64,000 nucleotides of DNA, from NCBI RefSeq assembly GCF_024752355.1, contig NZ_JANTHZ010000003.1, positions 270,047 to 334,046 of the forward strand, read 5' to 3'. Below are positions 43,072-51,864 of this stretch, one piece after another (the first letter of the stretch is position 1; each line of letters starts with the position of its first letter). Both the position numbers and the translations under genes were made by a program. This stretch comes from Ancylobacter mangrovi. GTDB lineage: Bacteria; Pseudomonadota; Alphaproteobacteria; Rhizobiales; Xanthobacteraceae. Below the pieces are notes generated by a model. It saw only the letters and a program-made list of their open reading frames with translations, did not search any database and was not told the origin of the DNA.

Positions 43072-43392
43072 CTACCAGCTCCGCACCCAGCGGCCGGGCT
43101 CGAACACCCACTGGCCGCGCCGCAGCACCCAGCGCGGACCGGCATAGGTGAAGCCGCGCCGGTTCTCCTCCCAGTGGCCGGGCTCCCAGACCCAGTTGCG
43201 GCGCGCGGTCCAGTTCCAGTGGCCGGGCACCCAAGTGTAGCCCCGGCGCGGCGCCGGGCGCGGCTCGCGGCGCGGCGGGGGAGGGGCCGAGCGCGGCGCG
43301 GGAACGCCCTGCGCCTCGGCGCCGGCGAGCGGGAGGACGGCCGCCGGCAGGGCGGTGGCGAGGTGTCCGAGCAGCGAGCGGCGTGAGAGCAT
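43072..43392 (-). CDS. YXWGXW-repeat exported protein
   Basis: This small secreted protein has 106 residues. It begins with a twin-arginine-like signal (MLSRRSLLGHLATALPAAVL) ending at the AGAEAQ site. A proline/arginine-rich linker is followed by tryptophan-rich repeats (YTWVPGHWNWTARRN, WVWEPGHWEE, WVFEPGRWVRSW), the hallmark of YXWGXW proteins. These sit at the cell surface or periplasm with unknown function. It converges on the hydrolase gene. Confidence 0.88.
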   Translation of the reverse strand: MLSRRSLLGHLATALPAAVLPLAGAEAQGVPAPRSAPPPPRREPRPAPRRGYTWVPGHWNWTARRNWVWEPGHWEENRRGFTYAGPRWVLRRGQWVFEPGRWVRSW

Positions 43393-43519
43393 CGCACGTG
43401 TCCTTGAGGGGGGAACGGTGTCCGTAAGCGGCGGCGAGCGGCATGGCGGCCGTCGCCGAAGATGCCGGGGCGGCGTTCGCGTCCCGGGCCGGGCGGGGAA
43501 GGCGCCGTCGCGGCGGCGT

Positions 43520-44971
43520 TCAGAAGCTCCCCGCCACCGAGCCGATGGCGATGACCGCCACCAGCGCCAGTATGGCGCCGACGATGGCGACCATGACGAT
43601 GTCGAGATAGCTCTGGCGCGGCGTCGCCCCGCAGACCGCGAGCAGCGTGACCACCGCGCCGCTGTGCGGCAGGCTGTCGAGCGTGCCGGCGCTCATCACC
43701 GCCACGCGGTGCAGGAGCGCGGGGTCGATGCCGAGTTCGCCGGCCCGCTGCAGGTAGGTCGACCCGAGCGCGTCGAGCGCGATGGTGAGCCCGCCCGAGG
43801 CCGAGCCGGTGAGGGCGGCGAGGATGTTGGTCGCGACCGCCAGCGAGACCAGCGGCCCGCCGCCGATCGAGAGCACCCAGTCGCGCACCAGCGCGAAGGC
43901 GGGCAGGGCGGCGACCACCGCGCCGAAGCCGACCAGGCTCGCCACGCTGAAGATCGGCAGCACCGAGGCGTTGGCGCCCGCATCCATGGTCTCGCGCAGC
44001 TTCGGCAGGCGGTGGCGGTTGATCGCCAGCGTGGCGAGGATGGCGACGATGAGCGCCACCGCCACCGACCACACGCCGCTGACCGCCGAGAAGGTGATGC
44101 CTCCCCAGCGCTCCTCGCCGAGGAAGGCGAAGTCGAGCCGCGGCAGGATGACGAAGGACATCAGCAGGTTGACCACGATCACCAGCGCCAGCGGCAGGGC
44201 GGCGAGGGCGATGGAGGGCCGCTCGGCGCTGAGATGGCCGTGGGCGATCTCGGCCGGGTCGAACTCGCGCGCCGTGGTGGCGCGCTCGCGCAGCACCGTG
44301 TCGTCCAGCGCCGCGTTCACCGAGGCCGCGCTCGCGCCGAATCCCTCGCCGGCGCGGCGCGCGCCCGCCTCGGCACGCGAGAGCCACCACAGGCCGAAGC
44401 CGAGCATGATCGCCGAGGCGATGATGCCGAGCCCCGGCGCGGCGAAGGGCGTGGTGCCGAAGAACGGCATCGGGATGGCGTTCTGGATCGCCGGCGTGCC
44501 GGGCAGCGCCATCATGGTGAAGGTGAAGGTGCCGAGCGCGATCGCCGGCGGCATCAGCCGGCGCGGAATGTCGGCGGCGCGGAACAGCGCCTCGGCCATC
44601 GGCGCCAGCACGAACAGGGCGACGAACAGGCTGACGCCGCCATAGGTGACGATGGCGCCGGCCAGCACCACGGCGAGGATGGCGCGCTGCGCGCCGAGCG
44701 TGCCGGTCATGAACTCGGCGATGGCGGTGACCGAGCCGCTGTCCTCCATCAGCTTGCCGAACAGCGCGCCGAGCAGGAACAGCGGGAAGAACTGTCCGAC
44801 GAAGCTCGCCGCGCTGCCCATGAAGGTCTGGGTCCAGTTGGCGAGCAGCGGCTCGCCGGACAGGAAGGCGGCGATCAGCGCCGCCAGCGGCGCCAGCAGC
44901 AGGACGCTCCAGCCGCGATAGGCGAACCAGATGAGCAGGCCGAGGCCGAGGAGGATGCCGAGGAGCCCCAT
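43520..44971 (-). CDS. GntP-family permease
   Basis: This inner-membrane H+-symporter of 483 residues with about 12-14 helices belongs to the GntP/gluconate permease superfamily. FVGQFFPLFLLGALFGKLMEDSG, IVTYGGVSLFVALFVLAP and the C-terminal VMSAGTLDSLPHSGAVVTLLAV are characteristic of GntP-like short-chain acid carriers. Substrates in the family include gluconate, fructuronate, glycerate and hydroxybutyrate. The stop of the upstream patatin gene on the same strand lies three bases before its ATG, so the two form an operon; a 3-hydroxyacid substrate is possible. Confidence 0.9.
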   Translation of the reverse strand: MGLLGILLGLGLLIWFAYRGWSVLLLAPLAALIAAFLSGEPLLANWTQTFMGSAASFVGQFFPLFLLGALFGKLMEDSGSVTAIAEFMTGTLGAQRAILAVVLAGAIVTYGGVSLFVALFVLAPMAEALFRAADIPRRLMPPAIALGTFTFTMMALPGTPAIQNAIPMPFFGTTPFAAPGLGIIASAIMLGFGLWWLSRAEAGARRAGEGFGASAASVNAALDDTVLRERATTAREFDPAEIAHGHLSAERPSIALAALPLALVIVVNLLMSFVILPRLDFAFLGEERWGGITFSAVSGVWSVAVALIVAILATLAINRHRLPKLRETMDAGANASVLPIFSVASLVGFGAVVAALPAFALVRDWVLSIGGGPLVSLAVATNILAALTGSASGGLTIALDALGSTYLQRAGELGIDPALLHRVAVMSAGTLDSLPHSGAVVTLLAVCGATPRQSYLDIVMVAIVGAILALVAVIAIGSVAGSF

Positions 44972-44974
44972 CGC

Positions 44975-46150
44975 TCACACCCCTTCCAGCAAGATGTCGA
45001 GATCGACCGAGGAGCGCCTGCCGATATTGTCGGCGTCGGCCGCGAGGAAGGCGTCGGCGGCCTTGCGTCCCTCGTCGCGCAGCATGGAGAGGAACTCCCA
45101 TTCGGCGTTGAGCTTGGAGGAGTAGCCGAGCGTGCCCATGATGTCGTTGCGCACCAGATGGATGCGCATGCGCGCCCATTGCGCGCCCTCGCTATTGCCC
45201 GGATCGGCCACCTGGCGCAGCAGCGCGATCATGCGCAGCTCCTTGAGCAGCGCCGAGTTGAACGAGACCTCGTTGAGCCGGTTGAGGATCTCGGCCGCGG
45301 TGCGCGGCGTGCCGGCGCGCTCGATCGGGTTGATCGGCACCAGGATGGTGTCGTCCGATTCCAGGTCGCGCACCAGCGGGGTCATGGTCGGGTTGCCGGC
45401 ATAGCCGCCGTCCCAGTAGCTCTCGCCGTCGATCTCCACCGCCTGGAACAGGGTCGGCAGGCAGGCTGAGGCCAGCAGCACGTCGGGCGTGATCTCGGCG
45501 TTGCGGAACACCCGGCCGCGCCCGGTGCGCACATTGGTGGCGGTGATGAAGAGCTTGACCGGAGAGGTCTTCAGCCGCTCGAAGTCGATCGCCTTCTCCA
45601 GCACCGCGCGCAGCGGGTTGGTGCCGGCGGGGTTGAGGTCGTAGGGCGAATAGAGCCGCGACATCAGGTCCATGGCGAGGAACAGCGGCGAGTGGTCGAG
45701 CGTCCAGCGCCCAAGCAACACGTCGAGCGGCCCGCGCCGGAACGGGCTGAAGCGGGCGGCGTCGGCGACGTGGCGCCAGTAGGCGTCGAGCGCGGCGCGC
45801 GCGCCCGGCGCGCCCCCGGCGGCATAGCCGTCGGCCATCACCGCCGCGTTCATCGCCCCGGCCGAGGTGCCGGAGACGCCGTCGATACGCAGCCATTCCT
45901 CCTCCAGCAGGCGGTCGATCACGCCCCAGGTGAAGGCGCCATGCGCGCCCCCGCCCTGCAGCGCGAGGTCGACCAGCACCGGCGCGCGCGGCCCCTTGCC
46001 GGCGGGCGAAGGCGTGTCCTGCGCGCTCGCGCCTGGCGCGGCCGGGATCGAGGCGGCGGGCGGCGCGGCTTCGGCGGTCGCTGTTCTGGATGGGGAGCGG
46101 CCGGCCCGGGAGGGGCGGCGCGGCGGGGTCGCAGGCGTCTGGCGCGGCAT
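44975..46150 (-). CDS. Patatin-like phospholipase/acyl hydrolase
   Basis: This 391-residue protein has a disordered Pro/Ala/Arg-rich N-terminus (about residues 1-55) and a patatin domain. The oxyanion loop is QGGGAHGAF (65-73), the nucleophile elbow GTSAGA has Ser96, and the dyad aspartate sits in DGGYAGNP (from 247). The C-terminal extension (about 300-391) matches the DUF3734-type patatins often linked to polyhydroxyalkanoate metabolism in alphaproteobacteria. ATG 46150 has an excellent GGGAGG eight bases upstream and is preferred to an upstream start. Coupled to the GntP permease, a role in hydroxyacid ester turnover is plausible but unproven. Confidence 0.9.
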   Translation of the reverse strand: MPRQTPATPPRRPSRAGRSPSRTATAEAAPPAASIPAAPGASAQDTPSPAGKGPRAPVLVDLALQGGGAHGAFTWGVIDRLLEEEWLRIDGVSGTSAGAMNAAVMADGYAAGGAPGARAALDAYWRHVADAARFSPFRRGPLDVLLGRWTLDHSPLFLAMDLMSRLYSPYDLNPAGTNPLRAVLEKAIDFERLKTSPVKLFITATNVRTGRGRVFRNAEITPDVLLASACLPTLFQAVEIDGESYWDGGYAGNPTMTPLVRDLESDDTILVPINPIERAGTPRTAAEILNRLNEVSFNSALLKELRMIALLRQVADPGNSEGAQWARMRIHLVRNDIMGTLGYSSKLNAEWEFLSMLRDEGRKAADAFLAADADNIGRRSSVDLDILLEGV

Positions 46151-46560
46151 CGGATCGGCCTCCCGACAGGGTTGCGCCACGGTATCGCCGCGCATGCTGC
46201 ATCGCAACATGATTCAAGCAACGGGCGCTTCGCGTCGTCGTCCTCGCCGCCCGTCCGCCCACGCCGATCGCGTGCGACCAGTCGAACCGCGAGATTCCAT
46301 CATGAAACACCGCAGGGTTTGCAACATTCATGACGGTCGCCGCCAGCGCGTTATCGCGTAGAACCGGCACTTTGGGATGCCCGGCACAGGATCAGGATTT
46401 CATGACAACTTGGGAAAGCTGGCAGGTGGCCGGGAGCCGCGCGGCGCTTCTTCGCCCGTGCGCGCCGCCCGGGCGGGGCGAGCCGCGCCGCTCGCTCCCT
46501 TTTCCACCTGCCGCGCGTGTGGTTCAATAAAACCGGCACACTCTTTCCGATCGGGGCGCC
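46151..46560. other. Divergent intergenic region without a supported gene
   Basis: These 410 bp lie between the divergent patatin and MHS transporter genes. A 19-codon frame at 46302-46361 has no ribosome site or recognisable content and is not called. The motif ACCGGCAC occurs twice (near 46363 and 46533), the second just upstream of the transporter. Otherwise only promoter-type sequence is expected; no terminator or palindrome stands out. Confidence 0.5.
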
Positions 46561-47895
46561 ATGCCGGTAACGCCGCAGGCACTCCCGCCTGACAGTTCCA
46601 CGACGCTGGACGCGCCCGGTGCGCACGCGGATGAAGCGCATACGGCCGCCGCGCGGCGCAGGCGGGCGCTGGCCGGCGTCATGCTGTGCAACGTGCTGGA
46701 GTGGTACGACTTCGTCATCTACGGGCTGCTCGCGCTCTACCTGTCGCGCGCCTTCTTCCCCGAGGAATCGCCGCACACCGCGCTGCTCGCGACGCTGGCG
46801 GTGTTCGGCGTCAGCTTCGTGATGCGCCCGCTCGGCGGCCTCGTGCTCGGCGGGTTCGGCGACAGCCGGGGGCGCAAGCCGGCGCTGTTGCTGGCGGCGG
46901 GGCTGATGGCGGCCGGCACGCTGGCGATCGGCCTCATCCCCTCCCATGAGCGGATCGGGCCGCTGGCGCCGGTGCTGCTGCTGGCGGCGCGGATGGTGCA
47001 GGGCTTCTCGGCCGGCGGGGAGTGGGGCATTGCCAACGCCTTCCTGCTCGAATCCGCGCCCGAGGGCCGCCGCGGCTTCTCCACCAGCTTCCTGTCGGTG
47101 TCGGTGGCGCTCGGCAGCGGGCTCGCCAGCGCCGTCGCCGCGCTGCTGGCGGGGACGCTGCCGGCGGAGAGCCTGGCGGCGGGCGGGTGGAGGTTCGCCT
47201 TCGTGCTCGGCGGCGCGCTGGGCGTGGTCGCGCTGTGGCTGCGCACCGGCATCGACGAGACCCCGGCCTATCGCCGGGCGAGGGCGCCGGCGGCGGCGCC
47301 GCTGCTGCAGCGGGTCGGCCGGCCGGGCTTGACGCTGCTCGGCTTCACCATGCACTGGACGGTCTGCTACTATATCTTCCTCGTCTACATGCCGCTGTTT
47401 ACCCAGCAGCATGCCGGGCTGAGCGCGGCCGAGGCCACCTGGTCGAACACGATCTGCACCGCCGCCATCGTCCTGCTGGTGCCGCTGGTCGGCCGGCTGT
47501 CGGACCGCTACGGGCGGCGCCCGTTCCTCGCCGCCTCGTGCCTTCTGGTGCTGGTGGCGGTGGTGCCGGCGCTGTGGAGCGTCCTCGCCTTTCCGAGCTT
47601 CGCGCTGGTGGTCGGCGTCCAGCTTCTGTTCGGCATCGCCATCGCGCTCTATTCGGGGCCGGGGCCCGCCGTCGCCGCCGAGCTCTTCGCCACTTCCGAC
47701 CGCTCGCGCTGGTCGTCGGTCGCCTATGCGGTGGCGGCGGCGCTGTTCGGCGGCTTCGCCCCGTTCATCGCCGTGTGGCTGACGCAGGCGGTGGACGACC
47801 CGCTGGCGCCGGCCGGCTATGTGATCGCCGCCGCGCTGACCAGCCTCGCGGTGATCCGACACATGCCGGAGACGGCGCATATGCCGATCCGCTGA
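46561..47895 (+). CDS. MFS transporter, metabolite:H+ symporter (MHS) family
   Basis: This twelve-helix importer of 444 residues is in the ProP/KgtP/ShiA group. NVLEWYDFVIYGLLALYLSRAFFP in helix 1, RPLGGLVLGGFGDSRGRKPAL (motif A) and ARMVQGFSAGGEWGIANAFLLESAPEGRRGF are diagnostic of MHS carriers. Substrates in the family are carboxylates, betaines and shikimate-like acids. It stands alone between the patatin gene (divergent) and an AraC gene (convergent). Confidence 0.92.
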   Translation: MPVTPQALPPDSSTTLDAPGAHADEAHTAAARRRRALAGVMLCNVLEWYDFVIYGLLALYLSRAFFPEESPHTALLATLAVFGVSFVMRPLGGLVLGGFGDSRGRKPALLLAAGLMAAGTLAIGLIPSHERIGPLAPVLLLAARMVQGFSAGGEWGIANAFLLESAPEGRRGFSTSFLSVSVALGSGLASAVAALLAGTLPAESLAAGGWRFAFVLGGALGVVALWLRTGIDETPAYRRARAPAAAPLLQRVGRPGLTLLGFTMHWTVCYYIFLVYMPLFTQQHAGLSAAEATWSNTICTAAIVLLVPLVGRLSDRYGRRPFLAASCLLVLVAVVPALWSVLAFPSFALVVGVQLLFGIAIALYSGPGPAVAAELFATSDRSRWSSVAYAVAAALFGGFAPFIAVWLTQAVDDPLAPAGYVIAAALTSLAVIRHMPETAHMPIR

Positions 47896-47910
47896 TCCCC
47901 GTCCGCTGCC

Positions 47911-48915
47911 TCAGGGGCGCTCGTCGCCTCTCGCGCGGCGGCGGGGCGGGGCGTCGGCGGGCGCGGCGGCGCGGCCGTAATGGGCCTGATAGGCGCGCGC
48001 GAAGCTGGAATAGCCTTCATAGCCCACCCGCCGGGCGACCTCGCTGATGGAGAGCGCGCCCTCGTGCAGCAGCTCCTGCGCCCGTTCCATGCGGCGCATC
48101 TGCGCATAGGCGTGGGGCGTGACGCCAAACAGCGCGCGAAAGCCGGAGGTGAGCTCGTTGCGGTTCAGCCCGACCCGCAGGGCGAGCTGCTCGATGGTCG
48201 GCGGCGCGCCGATCTCACGGCGGTAGATCTCGGCCGCGCTCTCGATCGCCTCGGCGCGCGCCCGCTCGCCCAGCAGGCGCGGCGCCGCGCGCGGCTGGAG
48301 CCGGTTGAGCTGGGCGACCACGTCGCAGATGATCTCCACCGTCTTGGCGCCGACGAAGATGCCGCGCAGCGGCTCCCCATAGCGGCAGGAGAGAAGCTGG
48401 TCGACGAGGCCGATGCCGAGCGGGGAGAGCGGCAGGGTCAGCACCTCCGGCGTTCCCTCGCGCGACAGGAAGATCGGCCGGTAGGCGGGCGGCACGCGCT
48501 CGAGATTCAGCCGGTAGTGCTCGACGAAATGCCGGCGCTCGCAGACGATGAGCACGCCGCGCAGCCGCGCCCCTTCCTCGGTGTCGGAGACCGAGAGCGG
48601 CGTATTGCTGATGTGCATCAGATGCGGGCTGACGAGGTCCATGCGCTGGCCGATCCAGCGATTGTAGCGCCCGGCGATGGTGGCCTGGATGCAGACGAGG
48701 TCCGCCCGCTCCATGCGCAGGCTGTAGGGCTGCCCGGCCTCGAAGTTCAGCAGGTGCAGGAGCGTGAAGTCGTCGATGCGGCGGTAGCCGTGCTCGCGGG
48801 CGCGGAACACGTCCTCCACCGGGCCGAGCACCTCGGCCGAGCGCACGAACTCGCCGACCCCGAGCCCGGAGCGCACGGCGCGGAAGTCCAGTTCCAGCCT
48901 GCGTCGCTCGTCCAT
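47911..48915 (-). CDS. AraC-family transcriptional regulator
   Basis: This 334-residue regulator has an N-terminal effector region (LHLLNFEAGQPYSLRMERADLVCIQ..) and a C-terminal double helix-turn-helix. The latter includes IEQLALRVGLNRNELTSGFRALFGVTPHAY and ISEVARRVGYEGYSSFARAYQAHYG. It resembles PchR/YbtA-like or siderophore/antibiotic-type AraC proteins in layout. The start MDERRR at 48915 was chosen by protein length; a GGGG sits close upstream. It diverges from another AraC gene at about 215 bp and converges on the MHS transporter, so its target is not obvious. Confidence 0.9.
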   Translation of the reverse strand: MDERRRLELDFRAVRSGLGVGEFVRSAEVLGPVEDVFRAREHGYRRIDDFTLLHLLNFEAGQPYSLRMERADLVCIQATIAGRYNRWIGQRMDLVSPHLMHISNTPLSVSDTEEGARLRGVLIVCERRHFVEHYRLNLERVPPAYRPIFLSREGTPEVLTLPLSPLGIGLVDQLLSCRYGEPLRGIFVGAKTVEIICDVVAQLNRLQPRAAPRLLGERARAEAIESAAEIYRREIGAPPTIEQLALRVGLNRNELTSGFRALFGVTPHAYAQMRRMERAQELLHEGALSISEVARRVGYEGYSSFARAYQAHYGRAAAPADAPPRRRARGDERP

Positions 48916-49129
48916 CGGCCCCTGCGTCGCCTTCCGCACCGCCCTGCCGCCGCGCGGCTGCGCAGGGCGTGCATCCGCCCGTCGCGCGGTGCCCGGCATT
49001 ATTGCGCTTCTTCACCGGCTATATCCAGTCGTCACGCCCCTCTGGAACCCGGCGCGGGCGCGTGCGAGCGCGTATGTACGACGAAGGTCCGATCCGGCCT
49101 TCGCGGCAGCCAGCGGTCGAACGAAGCTC

Positions 49130-50140
49130 GTGCATCCGATCCTGTTCGCAACCACGGACCTGCGCCCGGACGACCAGTTCGAGGCGTTCCGCGCCGCCTA
49201 TGAGCCGATCAAGGACATACGGCCGGTCGCCGGCGACGATGGCGCGTTCGACGTCTCGCAGCGGATCTGGCCGCTCGGCAAGCTCGTCCTCACCAGCACC
49301 ACCCTGCCGGGCCGGGGGCACGCGCTGCGCTGGCAGCACTGGGAGCGGGCGGTTCTCGACCACTGGTACGTGATCCTGCCCTGCCGCTTCGTCGACGGCC
49401 AGGCGGTGCACCGGGAGCCGGCGATGCGCCCGCGCATCCATTCGCTGGCGCGCCCGCTCGCCGCGCAGATGCCCGACGACGGCGCGCTCGCGCTCTACAT
49501 TCCGCGCGACCTGTTCGCCTCCTCCATGCTCGACGAGATGCTGGACGTGCCGCTCGAGGGCGCCGCCGGGGCGCTGCTCGCCGACATGATGCTGGCGCTC
49601 GACCGGCGGCTGCCCGAGCTCGACCCGGCCGGGCTCGACCATGTGGTGGAGGCGCTGCGCTGCTTCGTCGCCGCCTGCGCGAGCCCGTCCGCCGACCGGC
49701 GTGCAGCGGCGCAGGCGCCGATCGACCTCGCCCTGCTGGAGCGGGCGCGGCGGCTGATCCGCCGCCGGCTGGCCGAGCTCGACCTCTCCCCGGACGCGAT
49801 CTGCCGCGAGCTCGGCGTATCGCGCTCGCGGCTCTACCGGCTGTTCGAGCCGCTCGGCGGCATATCGAGCTATGTGCGCCGCCAGCGCCTCATGCAGACC
49901 CGCCACGCCCTGCTCGACACGGCGGACGGGCGGCCGATCAACCGCATCGCCGAGCAGTGGGGCTTCGCCGACGCCTCGGTGTTCAGCCGCTCGTTCCGGC
50001 AGGAGTTCGGGCTGTCGCCGAAGGCGGCGCGCGAGGCGGGGCGGATCGGCATACTGCCGCCGGGCGGGGGGCGCGGTGCCGGCCTCGCCAGCGCCGACAT
50101 GCCGAGCCTCGCCGACCTGCTGCGCATGCTCGCCGCCTAG
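49130..50140 (+). CDS. AraC-family transcriptional regulator, likely for the arginine deiminase genes
   Basis: This 336-residue protein starts at GTG 49130. The N-terminal AraC_binding_2-type domain begins LFATTDLRPDDQFEAFRAAY. The C-terminal domain has a first helix-turn-helix ICRELGVSRSRLYRLFEPLGGISSYV and a second RIAEQWGFADASVFSRSFRQEFG. The frame is open to 48989, but the added N-terminus looks unrelated to the fold. It lies 263 bp upstream of the antiporter-arginine deiminase genes on the same strand; a 20-bp-spaced direct repeat there is the kind of site an AraC dimer contacts. Confidence 0.88.
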   Translation: MHPILFATTDLRPDDQFEAFRAAYEPIKDIRPVAGDDGAFDVSQRIWPLGKLVLTSTTLPGRGHALRWQHWERAVLDHWYVILPCRFVDGQAVHREPAMRPRIHSLARPLAAQMPDDGALALYIPRDLFASSMLDEMLDVPLEGAAGALLADMMLALDRRLPELDPAGLDHVVEALRCFVAACASPSADRRAAAQAPIDLALLERARRLIRRRLAELDLSPDAICRELGVSRSRLYRLFEPLGGISSYVRRQRLMQTRHALLDTADGRPINRIAEQWGFADASVFSRSFRQEFGLSPKAAREAGRIGILPPGGGRGAGLASADMPSLADLLRMLAA

Positions 50141-50167
50141 GCGACGACGTGAATTTCCGGGCGTGGC

Positions 50168-50194
50168 CTGATAATTACGCAGGGTAATTATCAG
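50168..50194. promoter_or_regulatory. Perfect 27-bp AT-rich palindrome
   Basis: CTGATAATTAC-GCAGG-GTAATTATCAG has 11-bp perfect arms around a 5-base centre. It starts 27 bp after the AraC stop, at the beginning of a strongly AT-rich intergenic stretch. No T-run follows, so a terminator is unlikely; a dimeric repressor or activator site for the arginine genes is more plausible. Confidence 0.6.
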
Positions 50195-50297
50195 AATCGA
50201 ACTAATCGGCCATATGTTGATTGCATGCGATCTCTGATACTAATTATTCCAGATCTTCTCGCAATTGCAGCATGAAGAACGGCGTGACAATGACGTA

Positions 50298-50326
50298 AAT
50301 TGGGATTACAGGCAAACAATTGGGAT
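50298..50326 (+). promoter_or_regulatory. Direct repeat AATTGGGAT x2, candidate AraC site
   Basis: AATTGGGAT occurs at 50298-50306 and 50318-50326, 20 bp apart start to start. This is the two-turn, same-orientation spacing of AraC-family half-sites. It ends 77 bp before the antiporter start, placing it where an activator would contact RNA polymerase. Confidence 0.55.
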
Positions 50327-50403
50327 GCGTTACCCATTTCTTGTGATTGCCGCTGGTCTATAGGTGGACCGACCACGCTCCTTCCTTGCCGAACGAGGCG
50401 CAC

Positions 50404-51837
50404 ATGGCCGATCCTTCGGCGGACAAGCTGCCGCTCCCCACCCTCACCGCCATGGTCGTCGGCTCGATGGTCGGGGCCGGTATCTTCAACCTGCCGGGCC
50501 GCTTCGCCACCGCGACGGGCCCGTTCGGCGCCATCATCGCCTGGGCGATCGCGGGCACCGGCATGTACATGCTGGCGCGGGTGTTCCAGGCGCTGGCGGA
50601 GAAACGGCCGGACATCGATTCCGGCGTGTTCGCCTACGCCAAGGCCGGCTTCGGCGACTATATGGGCTTCCTGTCGGCCTTCGGCTACTGGCTGGGAAGC
50701 TGCCTCGGCAACGTCTTCTACTGGGTGCTGATCTCCTCGACACTGGGCCGCTTCTTCCCGGGCCTGTTCGGCGACGGCACCTCGGCGACAGCGATCATCG
50801 TCTCGCTGGCGGGCATCTGGGCCTTCCATTTCATGATCCTGCGCGGGGTCGAGCAGGCGACCTTCATCAACACCATCGTCACCATCGCCAAGATCGTGCC
50901 GATCATTGTGGCGATCCTCGCCTTCATCTATTTCTTCAACTACGCCCAGTTCTCCGAGAACTTCTTCGGCGGCGTCGGCATGCCGGAGAAGACGCTGGTG
51001 GCGCAGGTGCGCGACACCATGCTGATCACGGTGTTCGTGTTCCTCGGCATCGAGGGAGCGAGCGTGTATTCGCGCTACGCCAAGCGGCGCGCCGACGTCG
51101 GCACCGCCACCATCCTCGGCTTCGTCGCCGTCACCGGGCTGATGGTGGCGATCACGCTGCTGCCCTACGCGACCGCCCCGCGCGCCGACATCGCCGGCGT
51201 CGCCAACCCCTCGCTCGCCGGCGCGCTGGAGCTGGTGGTCGGCCACTGGGGCGCGGTGTTCATCTCGATCGGCGTGCTTGTCTCGGTGCTCGGAGCCTAT
51301 CTCGCCTGGTCGCTGATCTGCGCCGAGGTGCTGTTCGCCGCCGCGCGGTCCAACGACATGCCGCGGCTGTTCGCGGCCCAGAACGGCAACCGCGTGCCGG
51401 CCAACGCGCTGTGGCTGACCAACATCGTGGTCTCGCTGTTCGTGATCTCGACCTACTGGTCGCGCGACGCCTTCAACGTCATGCTCGACATGACGAGCGT
51501 CACCGCGCTGCTGCCCTATCTGCTCGTCGCCGGCTATGGCGTGCTGCTGGCGCGCAGCGGCGTCGGCTACGAGACGACGCCGGGCGAGCGCGGTCGCGAC
51601 CAGGTCTTCGCCTGGATCGCGGTGGTCTACACGCTGTTCATGTTCGTCGCCGCCGGCCTGAAATACGTGCTGCTGGTGACCGTGCTCTTCGTGCCCGGAA
51701 CGGTGCTCTATTTCTGGGCCCGTCGCGAGCAGCGGGCGCGGCTGTTCACGCCGGTCGAACTCGCCGTGTTCGCCGTCACCCTGCTCGGCGGCGCCATCGG
51801 CGCCTATGGCCTCGCGACCGGCCTCATCACTCCCTGA
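50404..51837 (+). CDS. arcD: APA-family arginine/ornithine-type antiporter
   Basis: This 12-13-helix transporter of 477 residues belongs to the basic amino acid/polyamine antiporter (APA) family. VVGSMVGAGIFNLPGRFA in helix 1 is the substrate-binding glycine-rich motif, and SAFGYWLGSCLGNVFYW, VFVFLGIEGASVYSRYAKRR and SVLGAYLAWSLICAEVLF are ArcD/LysI-type segments. It lies 27 bp before the arginine deiminase gene, so arginine/ornithine or arginine/citrulline exchange is the natural role. A GAGG lies five bases before the ATG. A second, related antiporter follows the deiminase gene. Confidence 0.9.
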   Translation: MADPSADKLPLPTLTAMVVGSMVGAGIFNLPGRFATATGPFGAIIAWAIAGTGMYMLARVFQALAEKRPDIDSGVFAYAKAGFGDYMGFLSAFGYWLGSCLGNVFYWVLISSTLGRFFPGLFGDGTSATAIIVSLAGIWAFHFMILRGVEQATFINTIVTIAKIVPIIVAILAFIYFFNYAQFSENFFGGVGMPEKTLVAQVRDTMLITVFVFLGIEGASVYSRYAKRRADVGTATILGFVAVTGLMVAITLLPYATAPRADIAGVANPSLAGALELVVGHWGAVFISIGVLVSVLGAYLAWSLICAEVLFAAARSNDMPRLFAAQNGNRVPANALWLTNIVVSLFVISTYWSRDAFNVMLDMTSVTALLPYLLVAGYGVLLARSGVGYETTPGERGRDQVFAWIAVVYTLFMFVAAGLKYVLLVTVLFVPGTVLYFWARREQRARLFTPVELAVFAVTLLGGAIGAYGLATGLITP

Positions 51838-51864
51838 CATCAGGACGGATCAGGAGCCTTCACT

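Noticed and set aside
46302..46361. Short open frame between patatin and MHS genes
   Set aside because: Nineteen codons, no ribosome-binding site, no signal or motif; not supported as a gene.
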